Part shown: positions 25,077 through 33,197 of the stretch, piece after piece
How positions within the stretch are numbered: position 1 is the stretch's first letter
How the letters are laid out: every line of letters begins with the position of its first letter
DNA from: Bifidobacterium callitrichos DSM 23973
GTDB lineage: Bacteria > Actinomycetota > Actinomycetes > Actinomycetales > Bifidobacteriaceae
Direction: 5' to 3'
Assembly: GCF_000741175.1 (NCBI RefSeq)
Contig: NZ_JGYS01000022.1
Location: forward strand, 160,260 to 224,259
DNA: 64,000 nucleotides
Program-made: the position numbers and the translations under genes
Notes under the pieces: generated by a model
Seen by the model: only the letters and a program-made list of their open reading frames with translations
What the model was told of the DNA's origin: nothing
The model's database searches: none

Positions 25077-26156
25077 ATGGTTACGATGAAGCAGATCGCG
25101 CAGGAGACGGGGGTTTCGGTTTCGACGGTGTCGCTGGTGATGAATCACCGCGACGAGGGGCGCGTCAAGCCGGCGATCGCCTCGCACGTGCGCGCGGTGG
25201 CCGAACGCCTCGGCTACAGGGTCAACCCGATGGCAAGCTACCTGAGAACGAACCGCACGCACATCCTCGGCTTCATCAGCGAGGAGGTCGCCACCACCCC
25301 ATACGCCGGCGGCATGATCCTCGGCGCGCAGTCCGCCGCCAGCCAGTACGGTTACATGCTCATCACCGTCAGCACCGACGGCGGCATGGACGAGGACGAC
25401 GAGATCGCCGCCCTGAAACGCTACGGCGCCGACGGGTTCCTCTACGCGAAGATGTCGAACCGCATCACCGACGTGCCGCAGGCGCTCGCCGACCTGCCAG
25501 TCGTGCTCGTCGACGCCACCGATCGCAACGATGGAGACAGCCTCGCCGATGGCACCGGTTCAGCTCCGGTCCCCAGCGTCGAACCGGACGAGTTCCGCAT
25601 CGGCTACGACGCGACCCGCCGGCTCATCGACGCCGGATGCGAGCGCATCGCGTACGTCGGCTGCAGCGAGGACATGATCGCCCAGCACGGGCGTCTCGCC
25701 GGCTATCGCGCCGCGCTTGAGGACGTCGGCCACAAGCCCGACGACCGGCTCGTCGTCAACGTGCTCAACAACGGTCCGGCACTCGCGGCCGTATCCGACC
25801 TGTTCGACTGGGAGCGGCCGGACGGCTTCTTCTGCTTCAACGACGCACGCGCCTGGTACGTGTACGAGTGCGCGGCGCGGCGCGGGATGACGGTGGGGCG
25901 CGACCTATCCGTCGTGGGCGTCGACAACCACCGCGTGTTCGCCGAGACCCTCTCCCCGCAGCTGACGACGATCGAGCTGCCGCACTTCGAGATGGGATAC
26001 TGGGCCGCGGCGAAGCTGATCTCGCTGATCGAAGGACGCGATCTCGACGAGAGCGAGTGGCCGAGGACGACCGCGCCGATCCCGCCGCTCGACGCACCCG
26101 CGCCGGCGAAGATCCACTGCACCCTGATCGAAAAGGAGTCGGTCAGAAGGGGCTGA
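25077..26156 (+). CDS. LacI-family regulator of sucrose/fructo-oligosaccharide use
   Basis: A 359-aa LacI/GalR protein. The headpiece is MKQIAQETGVSVSTVSLVMNHRDEG, with NPMASYLRTNRTHILG as hinge, followed by the effector-binding domain (GADGFLYAKM, RIAYVGC, VVGVDNHRVFAETLSPQLTTI). The ATG at 25077 lacks a ribosome-binding site and directly follows an operator-like sequence, which suggests a leaderless transcript or use of the Met at codon 4. It precedes the permease and GH32 genes and shares operator sequences with them. It is the probable sucrose- or FOS-responsive repressor. Confidence 0.85.
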   Translation: MVTMKQIAQETGVSVSTVSLVMNHRDEGRVKPAIASHVRAVAERLGYRVNPMASYLRTNRTHILGFISEEVATTPYAGGMILGAQSAASQYGYMLITVSTDGGMDEDDEIAALKRYGADGFLYAKMSNRITDVPQALADLPVVLVDATDRNDGDSLADGTGSAPVPSVEPDEFRIGYDATRRLIDAGCERIAYVGCSEDMIAQHGRLAGYRAALEDVGHKPDDRLVVNVLNNGPALAAVSDLFDWERPDGFFCFNDARAWYVYECAARRGMTVGRDLSVVGVDNHRVFAETLSPQLTTIELPHFEMGYWAAAKLISLIEGRDLDESEWPRTTAPIPPLDAPAPAKIHCTLIEKESVRRG

Positions 26157-26168
26157 CTTTGTTCTTCC

Positions 26169-26207
26169 GAGCCCGCGACACGCCGGAGTGTTGCGGGCTC
26201 TCGTTTT
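26169..26207 (+). terminator. Terminator of the LacI gene
   Basis: GAGCCCGCGACAC pairs with GTGTTGCGGGCTC (one wobble) across six bases and is followed by TCGTTTT. Confidence 0.85.
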
Positions 26208-26236
26208 GGGACGGTCGACAAAAACGGCGTTATATC

Positions 26237-26317
26237 AATCGTTTGACGCGTTGACTCGTCTGTTGTCGAACCGGTTTACATAGAACGTTTGACGTAAATC
26301 GTTTGATGCGTTATATT
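26237..26317 (+). promoter_or_regulatory. Permease promoter with three LacI-type operators
   Basis: AATCGTTTGACG (26237-26248), GAACGTTTGACG (26283-26294) and AATCGTTTGATG (26297-26308) are near-identical direct copies. A promoter is visible: TTGACG at 26289-26294, a 17-bp spacer, and TATATT at 26312-26317. The second operator covers the -35 and the third fills the spacer, a layout for simple repression. Confidence 0.7.
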
Positions 26318-26454
26318 GATAACCGTCAACACGATTCCCCACACGGCGTGGCAGCCGCGGGAGGAACCCCAGCCGGCATCCGGCACCGATACGACAAACG
26401 CCATACAAAAGGTCCATCCGCACGGCAGCGGATGGGAGAGACAAGGGAATACAC

Positions 26455-27801
26455 ATGGCAAGCACATCCAAGTCCGCATGGAGGAACCCTTCCTATCTGC
26501 AGAGCTCCTTCGGCATCTTCATGTTCTTCTGCTCCTGGGGCATCTGGTGGTCCTTCTTCTCGAGGTGGCTGACCGACCCGACGCACGGCCTCGGCATGAC
26601 CTCCGCCGAGCAGGGCCAGATCTACTCGATCAACTCGCTGGCCACGCTGATCATCATGTTCGTCTACGGCGTGATCCAGGACCAGCTCGGCATCAAGCGC
26701 AAGCTGGTCGTCTTCATCTCGATCATCGCCGCGCTCGTCGGACCGTTCGTCCAGTTCATCTACATGCCGATGCTCACCGCCGGCGGCACCACGCGCTTCC
26801 TGGGCGTTCTGATCGGCTCGATCGTCCTGTCCGCGGGCTTCATGTCCGGCTGCTCCCTGTTCGAGGCGGTCACCGAACGATACTCGCGCAAGTTCGGCTT
26901 CGAGTACGGCCAGTCCCGCGCCTGGGGCTCCTTCGGCTACGCGATCGTCGCCCTGTGCGCCGGCTTCCTGTTCAACATCAACCCGCTGATCAACTTCTGG
27001 GTCGGCTCCGCCTGCGGCCTCGGCATGCTGCTCATCTACGCGTTCTGGATCCCGTCCGAGCAGCGTGAGGAGCTCAAGAAGGAGGCCGATCCGAACGCCG
27101 CCCCGACCAACCCGTCCTTCAAGGAGATGCTCGGCGTCCTCAAGATGCCGACCCTGTGGATCCTCGTCGTCTTCATGCTGTTTACCAACACCTTCTACGT
27201 CGTGTTCGACCAGCAGATGTTCCCGAACTACTACGCCGGCCTGTTCCCGACCACCGAGATGGGCAACAGCACCTACGGCGTGCTCAACAGCTTCCAGGTC
27301 TTCCTCGAGTCCGCGATGATGGGCGTCGTGCCGATCATCATGAAGAAGATCGGCGTGCGCAACGCCCTGCTGCTCGGCGCGTTCGTCATGTTCGCCCGCA
27401 TCGGCCTGTGCGGCGTGTTCCACGACCCGATCACCGTCTCCATCGTCAAGCTGTTCCACTCCATCGAGGTGCCGCTGTTCTGCCTGCCGGCGTTCCGCTA
27501 CTTCACCCTGCACTTCGACACCAAGCTGTCCGCTACGCTCTACATGGTCGGCTTCCAGATCGCCTCGCAGATCGGCCAGGTCATCTTCTCCACCCCGATG
27601 GGCGCCTTCCACGACTACATGGCCGCCCTCATGCCGGCCAACGACATGGGCTCCCGCGTGACCTTCTGGGTGATCTCCGGCATCGTCCTGCTCGCCCTGA
27701 TCTACGGCTTCTTCATCATCAAGAAGGACGATCAGGAGGTCGGCGGCGACCCGTTCTACACCGATCGCCAGCTCAAGGCCATGGAAGCGGCCAAGGCCTG
27801 A
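26455..27801 (+). CDS. cscB: Oligosaccharide:proton symporter (LacY/CscB type MFS), probable sucrose/FOS permease
   Basis: A 448-aa major facilitator with about twelve membrane segments. NPSYLQSSFGIFMFFCSWGIWWSFF at the N-terminus, ERYSRKFGFEYGQSRAWGSFGYA in the middle and MYVGF-like LYMVGFQIASQIGQVI later match the oligosaccharide:H+ symporter group that contains LacY, RafB and CscB. ATG at 26455 follows AAGGGAATACAC. It lies 126 bp before a GH32 gene and behind a LacI gene, the typical bifidobacterial arrangement for sucrose and short fructan uptake. Substrate assignment rests on this context. Confidence 0.83.
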   Translation: MASTSKSAWRNPSYLQSSFGIFMFFCSWGIWWSFFSRWLTDPTHGLGMTSAEQGQIYSINSLATLIIMFVYGVIQDQLGIKRKLVVFISIIAALVGPFVQFIYMPMLTAGGTTRFLGVLIGSIVLSAGFMSGCSLFEAVTERYSRKFGFEYGQSRAWGSFGYAIVALCAGFLFNINPLINFWVGSACGLGMLLIYAFWIPSEQREELKKEADPNAAPTNPSFKEMLGVLKMPTLWILVVFMLFTNTFYVVFDQQMFPNYYAGLFPTTEMGNSTYGVLNSFQVFLESAMMGVVPIIMKKIGVRNALLLGAFVMFARIGLCGVFHDPITVSIVKLFHSIEVPLFCLPAFRYFTLHFDTKLSATLYMVGFQIASQIGQVIFSTPMGAFHDYMAALMPANDMGSRVTFWVISGIVLLALIYGFFIIKKDDQEVGGDPFYTDRQLKAMEAAKA

Positions 27802-27927
27802 TCGCACACCACACTTGCGTCCGATCGTGACGGTTCCCCCTTCCCCGTCCGGTCGGGCGCAATCCCACATCCGCACCGAACCGCAACCACACCCGCAACC
27901 ACACCCATACTCACAAGGAAGTGCATC

Positions 27928-29505
27928 ATGACCACCGACTTCACCCCCGACTCCCCCGTGCTCACCCCGATCCGCGACCACGCCGCCGAACTCGTCCGCG
28001 CCGAGGAGGGCGTCGCCGCGCTCGCCGCCAAGCGCAACGACCGCTGGTACCCGAAGTTCCACATCGCCTCGAACGGCGGATGGATCAACGACCCGAACGG
28101 CCTGACCTACTACAAGGGCCGCTGGCACGTCTTCTATCAGCTGCACCCATACGGCACCCAGTGGGGCCCGATGCACTGGGGTCACGTCTCCTCCACCGAC
28201 ATGGTCAACTGGAAGCGCGAGCCGATCATGTTCGCTCCCTCGCTCGAGCAGGAGAAGGACGGCGTGTTCTCCGGCTCCGCCGTGATCGACGACAACGGCG
28301 ATCTCAAGTTCTATTACACCGGCCACCGCTGGGCCAACGGCCACGACAACACCGGCGGCGACTGGCAGGTGCAGATGCTCGCCACCCCGGACAACGACGA
28401 GCTCACCTCCGCCACCAAGCAGGGCATGATCATCGACTGCCCGACCGACAAGGTCGACCACCACTACCGCGATCCGAAGGTGTGGAAGACCGGCGACAAG
28501 TGGTACATGACCTTCGGCGTCTCCTCCGCCGAGCACCGCGGCCAGATGTGGCTGTTCTCCTCCGACGACATGGTGCGCTGGACCTACGAGCGCGTGCTGT
28601 TCGAGCACCCGGACCCGGACGTGTTCATGCTCGAGTGCCCCGACTTCTTCCCGATTCGTGACGAGCATGGCGTCACCAAGTGGGTCATCGGCTTCTCCGC
28701 GATGGGCTCGAAGCCGAAGGGCTTCATGAACCGCAACGTCAACAACGCCGGCTACATGATCGGCACTTGGGAGCCGGGCGAGGCGTTCAAACCCGAGACC
28801 GAGTTCCGCCTGTGGGACTGCGGCCACAACTACTACGCGCCGCAGTCGTTCCACGTGGACGGCCCGGAGCACGGCGGCGAGGGCCGTCAGATCGTCTACG
28901 GCTGGATGAGCCCGTTCGTCCAGCCGATCCCGATGGAGGAGGACGGCTGGTGCGGCCAGCTGACCCTGCCGCGCGAGATCACCCTGCGTGACGGAGACGT
29001 CGTCACCGCGCCGGTCGCTGAGATGGAGGGCCTGCGCGCCGACACGTTCGACCACGGCGCGATCACCCTCGACACGGACGGCGAGCGCACGATCGCCGAC
29101 GACGCCGAGGCGGTCGAGATCGAGATGACGATCGACCTCGACGCCTCCACCGCCGAGCGCGCTGGCCTGCGCGTCCACGCCACCGAGGACGGCGCATACA
29201 CGTCGGTCGCGTACGACGACCAGCTGGGTGCGGTCGTCGTGGACCGTGGTGCGATGAGGAACGGCGACCGCGGCTACCGCGTCGCCCCGCTGACCGAGGC
29301 CGAGCTCGCCTCCGGCAGGCTCGAGCTGCGCGTGTTCGTCGACCGCGGCTCGGTCGAGGTGTACGTCAACGGCGGCCGTCAGGTGCTGAGCTCCTACTCG
29401 TACGCCTCCGAGGGCCCGCGCGCAATCAGGCTCGCCGCCGAATCCGGCTCGCTCAAGGTCGACTCGCTCAAGCTCCACCACCTGAAGTCCATCGGACTGG
29501 AGTAA
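27928..29505 (+). CDS. cscA: GH32 beta-fructofuranosidase
   Basis: A 525-aa intracellular enzyme without signal peptide. The three GH32 signatures are intact: WINDPNG with nucleophile Asp at residue 55, YRDPKV near residue 181, and ECPD with the acid/base Glu near residue 236. A C-terminal beta-sandwich (residues about 365-520, LRVFVDRGSVEVYVNGG) completes the family. It hydrolyses sucrose or short fructo-oligosaccharides after uptake by the adjacent permease. ATG at 27928 follows AAGGAAGTG. Confidence 0.94.
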   Translation: MTTDFTPDSPVLTPIRDHAAELVRAEEGVAALAAKRNDRWYPKFHIASNGGWINDPNGLTYYKGRWHVFYQLHPYGTQWGPMHWGHVSSTDMVNWKREPIMFAPSLEQEKDGVFSGSAVIDDNGDLKFYYTGHRWANGHDNTGGDWQVQMLATPDNDELTSATKQGMIIDCPTDKVDHHYRDPKVWKTGDKWYMTFGVSSAEHRGQMWLFSSDDMVRWTYERVLFEHPDPDVFMLECPDFFPIRDEHGVTKWVIGFSAMGSKPKGFMNRNVNNAGYMIGTWEPGEAFKPETEFRLWDCGHNYYAPQSFHVDGPEHGGEGRQIVYGWMSPFVQPIPMEEDGWCGQLTLPREITLRDGDVVTAPVAEMEGLRADTFDHGAITLDTDGERTIADDAEAVEIEMTIDLDASTAERAGLRVHATEDGAYTSVAYDDQLGAVVVDRGAMRNGDRGYRVAPLTEAELASGRLELRVFVDRGSVEVYVNGGRQVLSSYSYASEGPRAIRLAAESGSLKVDSLKLHHLKSIGLE

Positions 29506-29526
29506 GCCTCTCCCAAAACCATCCCC

Positions 29527-29567
29527 TTGCCGGACTAACCGCGTCGCTATACTGTGACGCGGTTAGT
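29527..29567 (+). promoter_or_regulatory. Promoter-like sequence inside an inverted repeat before the ABC permease gene
   Basis: ACTAACCGCGTC (29534-29545) and GACGCGGTTAGT (29556-29567) are perfect inverted repeats. The 10-base loop contains TATACT at 29548-29553, and TTGCCG lies 15 bp upstream. It can be a terminator of the GH32 gene, an operator over a promoter, or both. Confidence 0.45.
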
Positions 29568-29665
29568 CATGTCCGGCTGGCGCGCAGGCTCCTCACCTTA
29601 CTGCTCCACGCCCCGGCATCAGGCGTCGGACAGGCCGGCGCCACGGAAGGCAAGGTGAACCTCAC

Positions 29666-30448
29666 ATGTCCATCGTCGCGCGCGTCAGACGCCGCATCCC
29701 CACCATCATCGCCGTCATCGCACTGTTCTCCATCTGGGAGGCGTGGGTGCGCATCGGACACGTGCCCTCGACGATGATCCCCGCGCCGAGCGAGATCGCG
29801 CAGGCCACCATCGAGGTGTGGCCCACGCTCGGACCGGCTGCCGCCGTGACCACCTACGAGGGTGTGACCGGCTTCCTGTTCGCCGTGCTGCTCGGCATTC
29901 TCATCGGCATCGGCCTGTACTGTTCGCGCGTGTTCAACGCGGCGTTCTATCCGCTGCTCGCCGCCGCGCAGACGATGCCGCTCATCTCCATCGCCCCGCT
30001 GTTCCTCATCTGGTTCGGATTCGAGACCGAGGGCAAGATCGTCATCACGGCCGTGTTCGGCCTGTTCCCCGTCGCCGTGCAGACCGTGCGCGGACTGGAG
30101 GCGGTGCCGCAGTTCTACGAGGACGTGGCATTGACCTGCGGCGCCACGCGCGTGTGGACGCTGTGGCATGTCAAGCTGCGCGTCGCCGCCCGCCAGATCT
30201 ACGGAGGCATTCGCGTGACCGCCGCCTACATCTTCGCCACCGCCTCGACGGCCGAGTATCTGGGCGCGCGCAAGGGTCTCGGCATCTGGCTGCAGGCCGC
30301 GTACAACTCGTTCCGCACGCCGCTGATCTTCTCCGCCACGTTCACGATCATCGCGATGACGTGTCTGCTGCTCATCGCCGTGAACATCAGCGAGCGCGTG
30401 CTGCTCGGCCCGGTGGGCGAGGACACGGATCCGGATGCGGATCAGTGA
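29666..30448 (+). CDS. ABC transporter permease, SsuC/ThiX type
   Basis: A 260-aa inner-membrane permease with about six hydrophobic segments and the EAA-type cytoplasmic loop EDVALTCGATRVWTLWHVKL (residues about 151-170) that contacts the ATPase. It belongs to the family serving aliphatic sulfonates, nitrate and thiamine precursors. ATG at 29666 follows AAGGTGAACC. A substrate-binding lipoprotein and a nucleoside hydrolase follow, but no ATPase gene is seen nearby, so a shared ATPase must be supplied from elsewhere. Confidence 0.85.
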   Translation: MSIVARVRRRIPTIIAVIALFSIWEAWVRIGHVPSTMIPAPSEIAQATIEVWPTLGPAAAVTTYEGVTGFLFAVLLGILIGIGLYCSRVFNAAFYPLLAAAQTMPLISIAPLFLIWFGFETEGKIVITAVFGLFPVAVQTVRGLEAVPQFYEDVALTCGATRVWTLWHVKLRVAARQIYGGIRVTAAYIFATASTAEYLGARKGLGIWLQAAYNSFRTPLIFSATFTIIAMTCLLLIAVNISERVLLGPVGEDTDPDADQ

Positions 30449-30479
30449 GGGGCCGGCAGGAGAGGTAGTGCCTGTCCCC

Positions 30480-30660
30480 TATAATGGGGGGCGCTTGTCC
30501 GACGTGTGGCAAACGGCCTCTCCCCTTTTCTAGCGCTTCGACCGGGAGACGCCGGGGCGTCGGTCGGGCGGATCGTCAGGCCCTCCATATCGTTCTCTGC
30601 CGATCATCCGCCCGAAGCGTCACCCAGAGAACGATCGAGAGAACAACGAACTAGGGATTC
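30480..30660 (+). promoter_or_regulatory. Structured leader before the binding-protein gene
   Basis: TATAAT at 30480-30485 is a likely -10 element. Downstream, TCGGGCGGATCG (30564-30575) can pair with CGATCATCCGCCCGA (30601-30615), while ATCGTTCTCTG (30589-30599) can pair perfectly with CAGAGAACGAT (30625-30635). The second helix interleaves with the first, so the two exclude each other to some degree. I do not find the conserved core of the TPP riboswitch. A cis-acting RNA is possible. Confidence 0.4.
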
Positions 30661-30663
30661 ATC

Positions 30664-31734
30664 ATGAAGCACAGCCTTGTGAACAAGGCCATCGCCCTCG
30701 TGGGCGCCCTCGCCATGACCATCGGTCTTGCGGCGTGCGGCCAGAGCAACGACACCTCTTCCTCCTCCGCTTCGAACGGCGACCTCAAGAAGGTCACGTT
30801 CATGCTGTCTTGGGCTCCCGACACCAACCACATCGGCGTCTACGTCGCCAAGAACAAGGGCTGGTTCAAGGATCAGGGCCTCGACGTCGACATCGTGGCC
30901 GTGGCGCAGGCCGGCGCCGAGCAGGCCGTGAACAACGGCAACGCCGACTTCGCGCTGTCCAACCTCACCAACGTGGGCATGTACAACATCAAGGGCGCGC
31001 ACCTCAAGCAGGTGCTGCAGGTCCAGCAGAAGCCGAGCGCCATCTGGTGCGCGCTCGCCTCCAACACCGCCATCAAGTCCCCGAAGGACCTCGACGGCAA
31101 GACCTTCGCCACGTTCGGCTCCAACGAGTCCGACGCCGTGGTGCGCCGCATGATCCAGACCGACGGCGGCAAGGGCGAGTTCGACAAGGTCACCGTCGGC
31201 ACCTCCACGTTCCAGACGCTCCAGTCCGGCAAGGCCGACTTCGGCGGCTTCTACGCCACCTGGGAGGGCGTGCAGGCCGAAATGTACGGCCCTAAGCTCA
31301 ACTGCTTCACCGAGCCCGACTACGGCGTTCCCGGCAACGCCGACGCCATCGGCGTGATCACCAGCGACAAGACCATCAAGGAGAACCCGGATCTGGTCAA
31401 GAAGTTCACGCAGGCCACGCAGAAGGGCTACGAGTACGCCTACTCGCACCCGGACGACGCCGCGCAGATCCTCGTCGACGAGGCTCCGGAGGCCAACCTC
31501 AAGGTCGACTTCGTCAAGAAGAGCATGCAGACCATCGTCGACGGCCAGTACTGGGGAGACCCGGCCAAGATCAAGGACGGCTCGTTCGTGCTCGGCACCA
31601 ACGACTTCGTCGAACCGCAGAAGTACTTCGATTTCCTCGCCGAGGAGGACGCCTACACGGACAGCCACGACAAGGTGATCCATGAGGCGCCGAACACCAA
31701 GGACTTCGCCACCAACGAGTTCCTTGGCAAGTGA
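30664..31734 (+). CDS. ABC substrate-binding lipoprotein, ThiY/NMT1-like
   Basis: A 356-aa exported lipoprotein with a signal peptide ending in the lipobox GLAAC (Cys25) followed by a Ser-rich linker. The mature part starts VTFMLSWAPDTNHIGVYVAKNKGWFKDQGLDVDIV, the hallmark of the NMT1/THI5-like family that binds thiamine pyrimidine precursors and similar heteroaromatic ligands. ATG at 30664 follows AGGGATTC. The gene overlaps the nucleoside hydrolase by four bases. Pyrimidine-type or nucleoside-derived ligands fit, but specificity is not proven. Confidence 0.85.
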   Translation: MKHSLVNKAIALVGALAMTIGLAACGQSNDTSSSSASNGDLKKVTFMLSWAPDTNHIGVYVAKNKGWFKDQGLDVDIVAVAQAGAEQAVNNGNADFALSNLTNVGMYNIKGAHLKQVLQVQQKPSAIWCALASNTAIKSPKDLDGKTFATFGSNESDAVVRRMIQTDGGKGEFDKVTVGTSTFQTLQSGKADFGGFYATWEGVQAEMYGPKLNCFTEPDYGVPGNADAIGVITSDKTIKENPDLVKKFTQATQKGYEYAYSHPDDAAQILVDEAPEANLKVDFVKKSMQTIVDGQYWGDPAKIKDGSFVLGTNDFVEPQKYFDFLAEEDAYTDSHDKVIHEAPNTKDFATNEFLGK

Positions 31735-33008
31735 CTTTGACAGGCAGCCTGTTGACCAGTGAGCGCCAGCGCATCATCGCCAGCGTCGATACCGGCGTCG
31801 ATGATGCGCTGGCGCTCGCATATCTGCTCGCTTCCCCCGCCTGCGAGCTCGCCGGCGTAATCGCCTCATACGGCAACGTGGACGAGCCGACCGCGTTCGC
31901 GAACACGCGACACGTGCTCGACCTGTTCGGCCATGCCGACGACGTGCCCGTGTTCCACGGCTCGACGCACCCCTCGTGGGCCGACTCGTTCATTCCCGAC
32001 GCCGGGTGCGCCAAGTTCCACGGTACGGACGGACTGGGCGGATTGAGCGGGCGGACCGCGGTCCGCACCGACACCGCCGCACATGTCGTCACGGCGCATG
32101 GCCCAGCACGCGGCTCGCATCCGCAGACCGCACAATCCGCATGGCCCACGCATTCGCAGCCGTACGGCATCGTCTCGGTAGGCGGGTATCCACTGGACGA
32201 CCCGCATGCGAATCCGGCCGTGCCGGCCGCCCCACCGCACGAGACCGGTATCGGAACCGTCACCGGGACCACCACCGATATCGCCACCGAGCCGGCGGCA
32301 CGACTCTCGTCGGAGCAGGACGTCCCCTGCGGCATCGACTTCCTCATCGAACAGGTGCGCGCATACGGGCACGACGTCACCGTGCTCGCCACCGGACCAC
32401 TGACCGACGTGGATGCGGCCCTTGCCAAGGCGCCGGACATCGCATCGAAGCTGCGACTCGTGATGATGGGCGGTACGCTCACCCAGCCGGGCAACTGCTG
32501 GGATGCGGTCGCCGAGACGAACGTCATCCAGGATCCCGAGGCCGCGGACCGCGTGTTCCATTCGGGTGCGGACGTGACGATGATCGGCCTCGACGTGACG
32601 CACCAGTGCCTGCTGTCCAGAGAAGCCGCCGCACGGTGGCGGGCCATCGGAGAGACGGCGGCGGAAGTCCGCGGTCGTTTCCTCGACGGTCTCGCCGAGT
32701 TCTCCATCGCGGCGAATCTCGAGGCCGATCCGGCGATCTTCGCCGGAGGCATGCCGCTGCATGATCCATTGGCGGCCGCGGTCGCCCTCGACCCGACGCT
32801 TGTCGGCTGCTTCGACATCGCCTTAAAGGCCGAGACCGCGACCGGCGACTTCCATGGCGTGCGCGGGCGCACCACGGGAGACCCCGCGGGCCTCGTCATC
32901 CCGGACGCCCCGCGCGTCCACGTGGCCCTTCAGGTCGATGCGCAGCGGTTCCTCGAGGAATTCACCGACCGTCTGGCATCCCTATGCCGTTCCGTCGGCG
33001 TTTCCTAG
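31731..33008 (+). CDS. Nucleoside hydrolase with a large central insertion
   Basis: A 425-aa protein of the inosine/uridine-preferring nucleoside hydrolase family, longer than the usual 310-350. The calcium-binding Asp cluster is SVDTGVDDALAL (residues about 17-28), the second block is TVLATGPLTDVDAAL, and MPLHDPLAAAVALDP supplies the C-terminal His-Asp. Residues about 106-198 are an additional Pro/Ala/Thr-rich stretch between GLGG and GIDFLIEQV. The GTG start at 31731 overlaps the lipoprotein stop. It probably releases bases from nucleosides taken up by the preceding transporter. Confidence 0.85.
   Translation: MTLTGSLLTSERQRIIASVDTGVDDALALAYLLASPACELAGVIASYGNVDEPTAFANTRHVLDLFGHADDVPVFHGSTHPSWADSFIPDAGCAKFHGTDGLGGLSGRTAVRTDTAAHVVTAHGPARGSHPQTAQSAWPTHSQPYGIVSVGGYPLDDPHANPAVPAAPPHETGIGTVTGTTTDIATEPAARLSSEQDVPCGIDFLIEQVRAYGHDVTVLATGPLTDVDAALAKAPDIASKLRLVMMGGTLTQPGNCWDAVAETNVIQDPEAADRVFHSGADVTMIGLDVTHQCLLSREAAARWRAIGETAAEVRGRFLDGLAEFSIAANLEADPAIFAGGMPLHDPLAAAVALDPTLVGCFDIALKAETATGDFHGVRGRTTGDPAGLVIPDAPRVHVALQVDAQRFLEEFTDRLASLCRSVGVS
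31761..31817. repeat. Perfect 19-bp inverted repeat inside the nucleoside hydrolase gene
   Basis: GAGCGCCAGCGCATCATCG (31761-31779) and its exact complement (31799-31817) flank a 19-base loop. The hairpin encodes residues 11-29, including the catalytic Asp cluster, and starts 30 bp into the gene. Confidence 0.8.
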
Positions 33009-33159
33009 GCACTTTTTGCATTTCCTAGGCAGGTGTCGTCGGAAACCGGATACGGAACCGACTCCAAAACTTAAGGAAATCAAGACATTCCGAAACGTGG
33101 CTTCCAATTCAATGCGGACGGACCTGCCTAGGAAACACAAAATGTGCCTAGGAAACGCG
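32998..33159. repeat. Inverted-repeat element with 38-bp ends between convergent genes
   Basis: The arm at 32998-33035 (GCGTTTCCTAGGCAC...) matches the reverse complement of 33122-33159 with only a few differences. Each arm contains TTTCCTAGGCA twice. The left arm supplies the last two codons and the TAG stop of the nucleoside hydrolase. The 86-bp interior is AT-richer than its surroundings and non-coding. It resembles a miniature inverted-repeat element or a large terminator. Confidence 0.7.
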
Positions 33160-33197
33160 GTTTCTCCCCCAGTCAGCTCGCCGCCAGGCCTCGCGTC

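Noticed and set aside
26326..29481. A 1051-residue minus-strand frame opposite the permease and GH32 genes
   Set aside because: Composition (Val, Gly, Asp, His, Glu runs) is typical for the antisense of high-GC coding DNA, and both sense genes are certain.
30480..30660. TPP riboswitch before the ThiY-like gene
   Set aside because: The conserved CTGAGA and the GAACCTGATC-type core of THI elements are absent.
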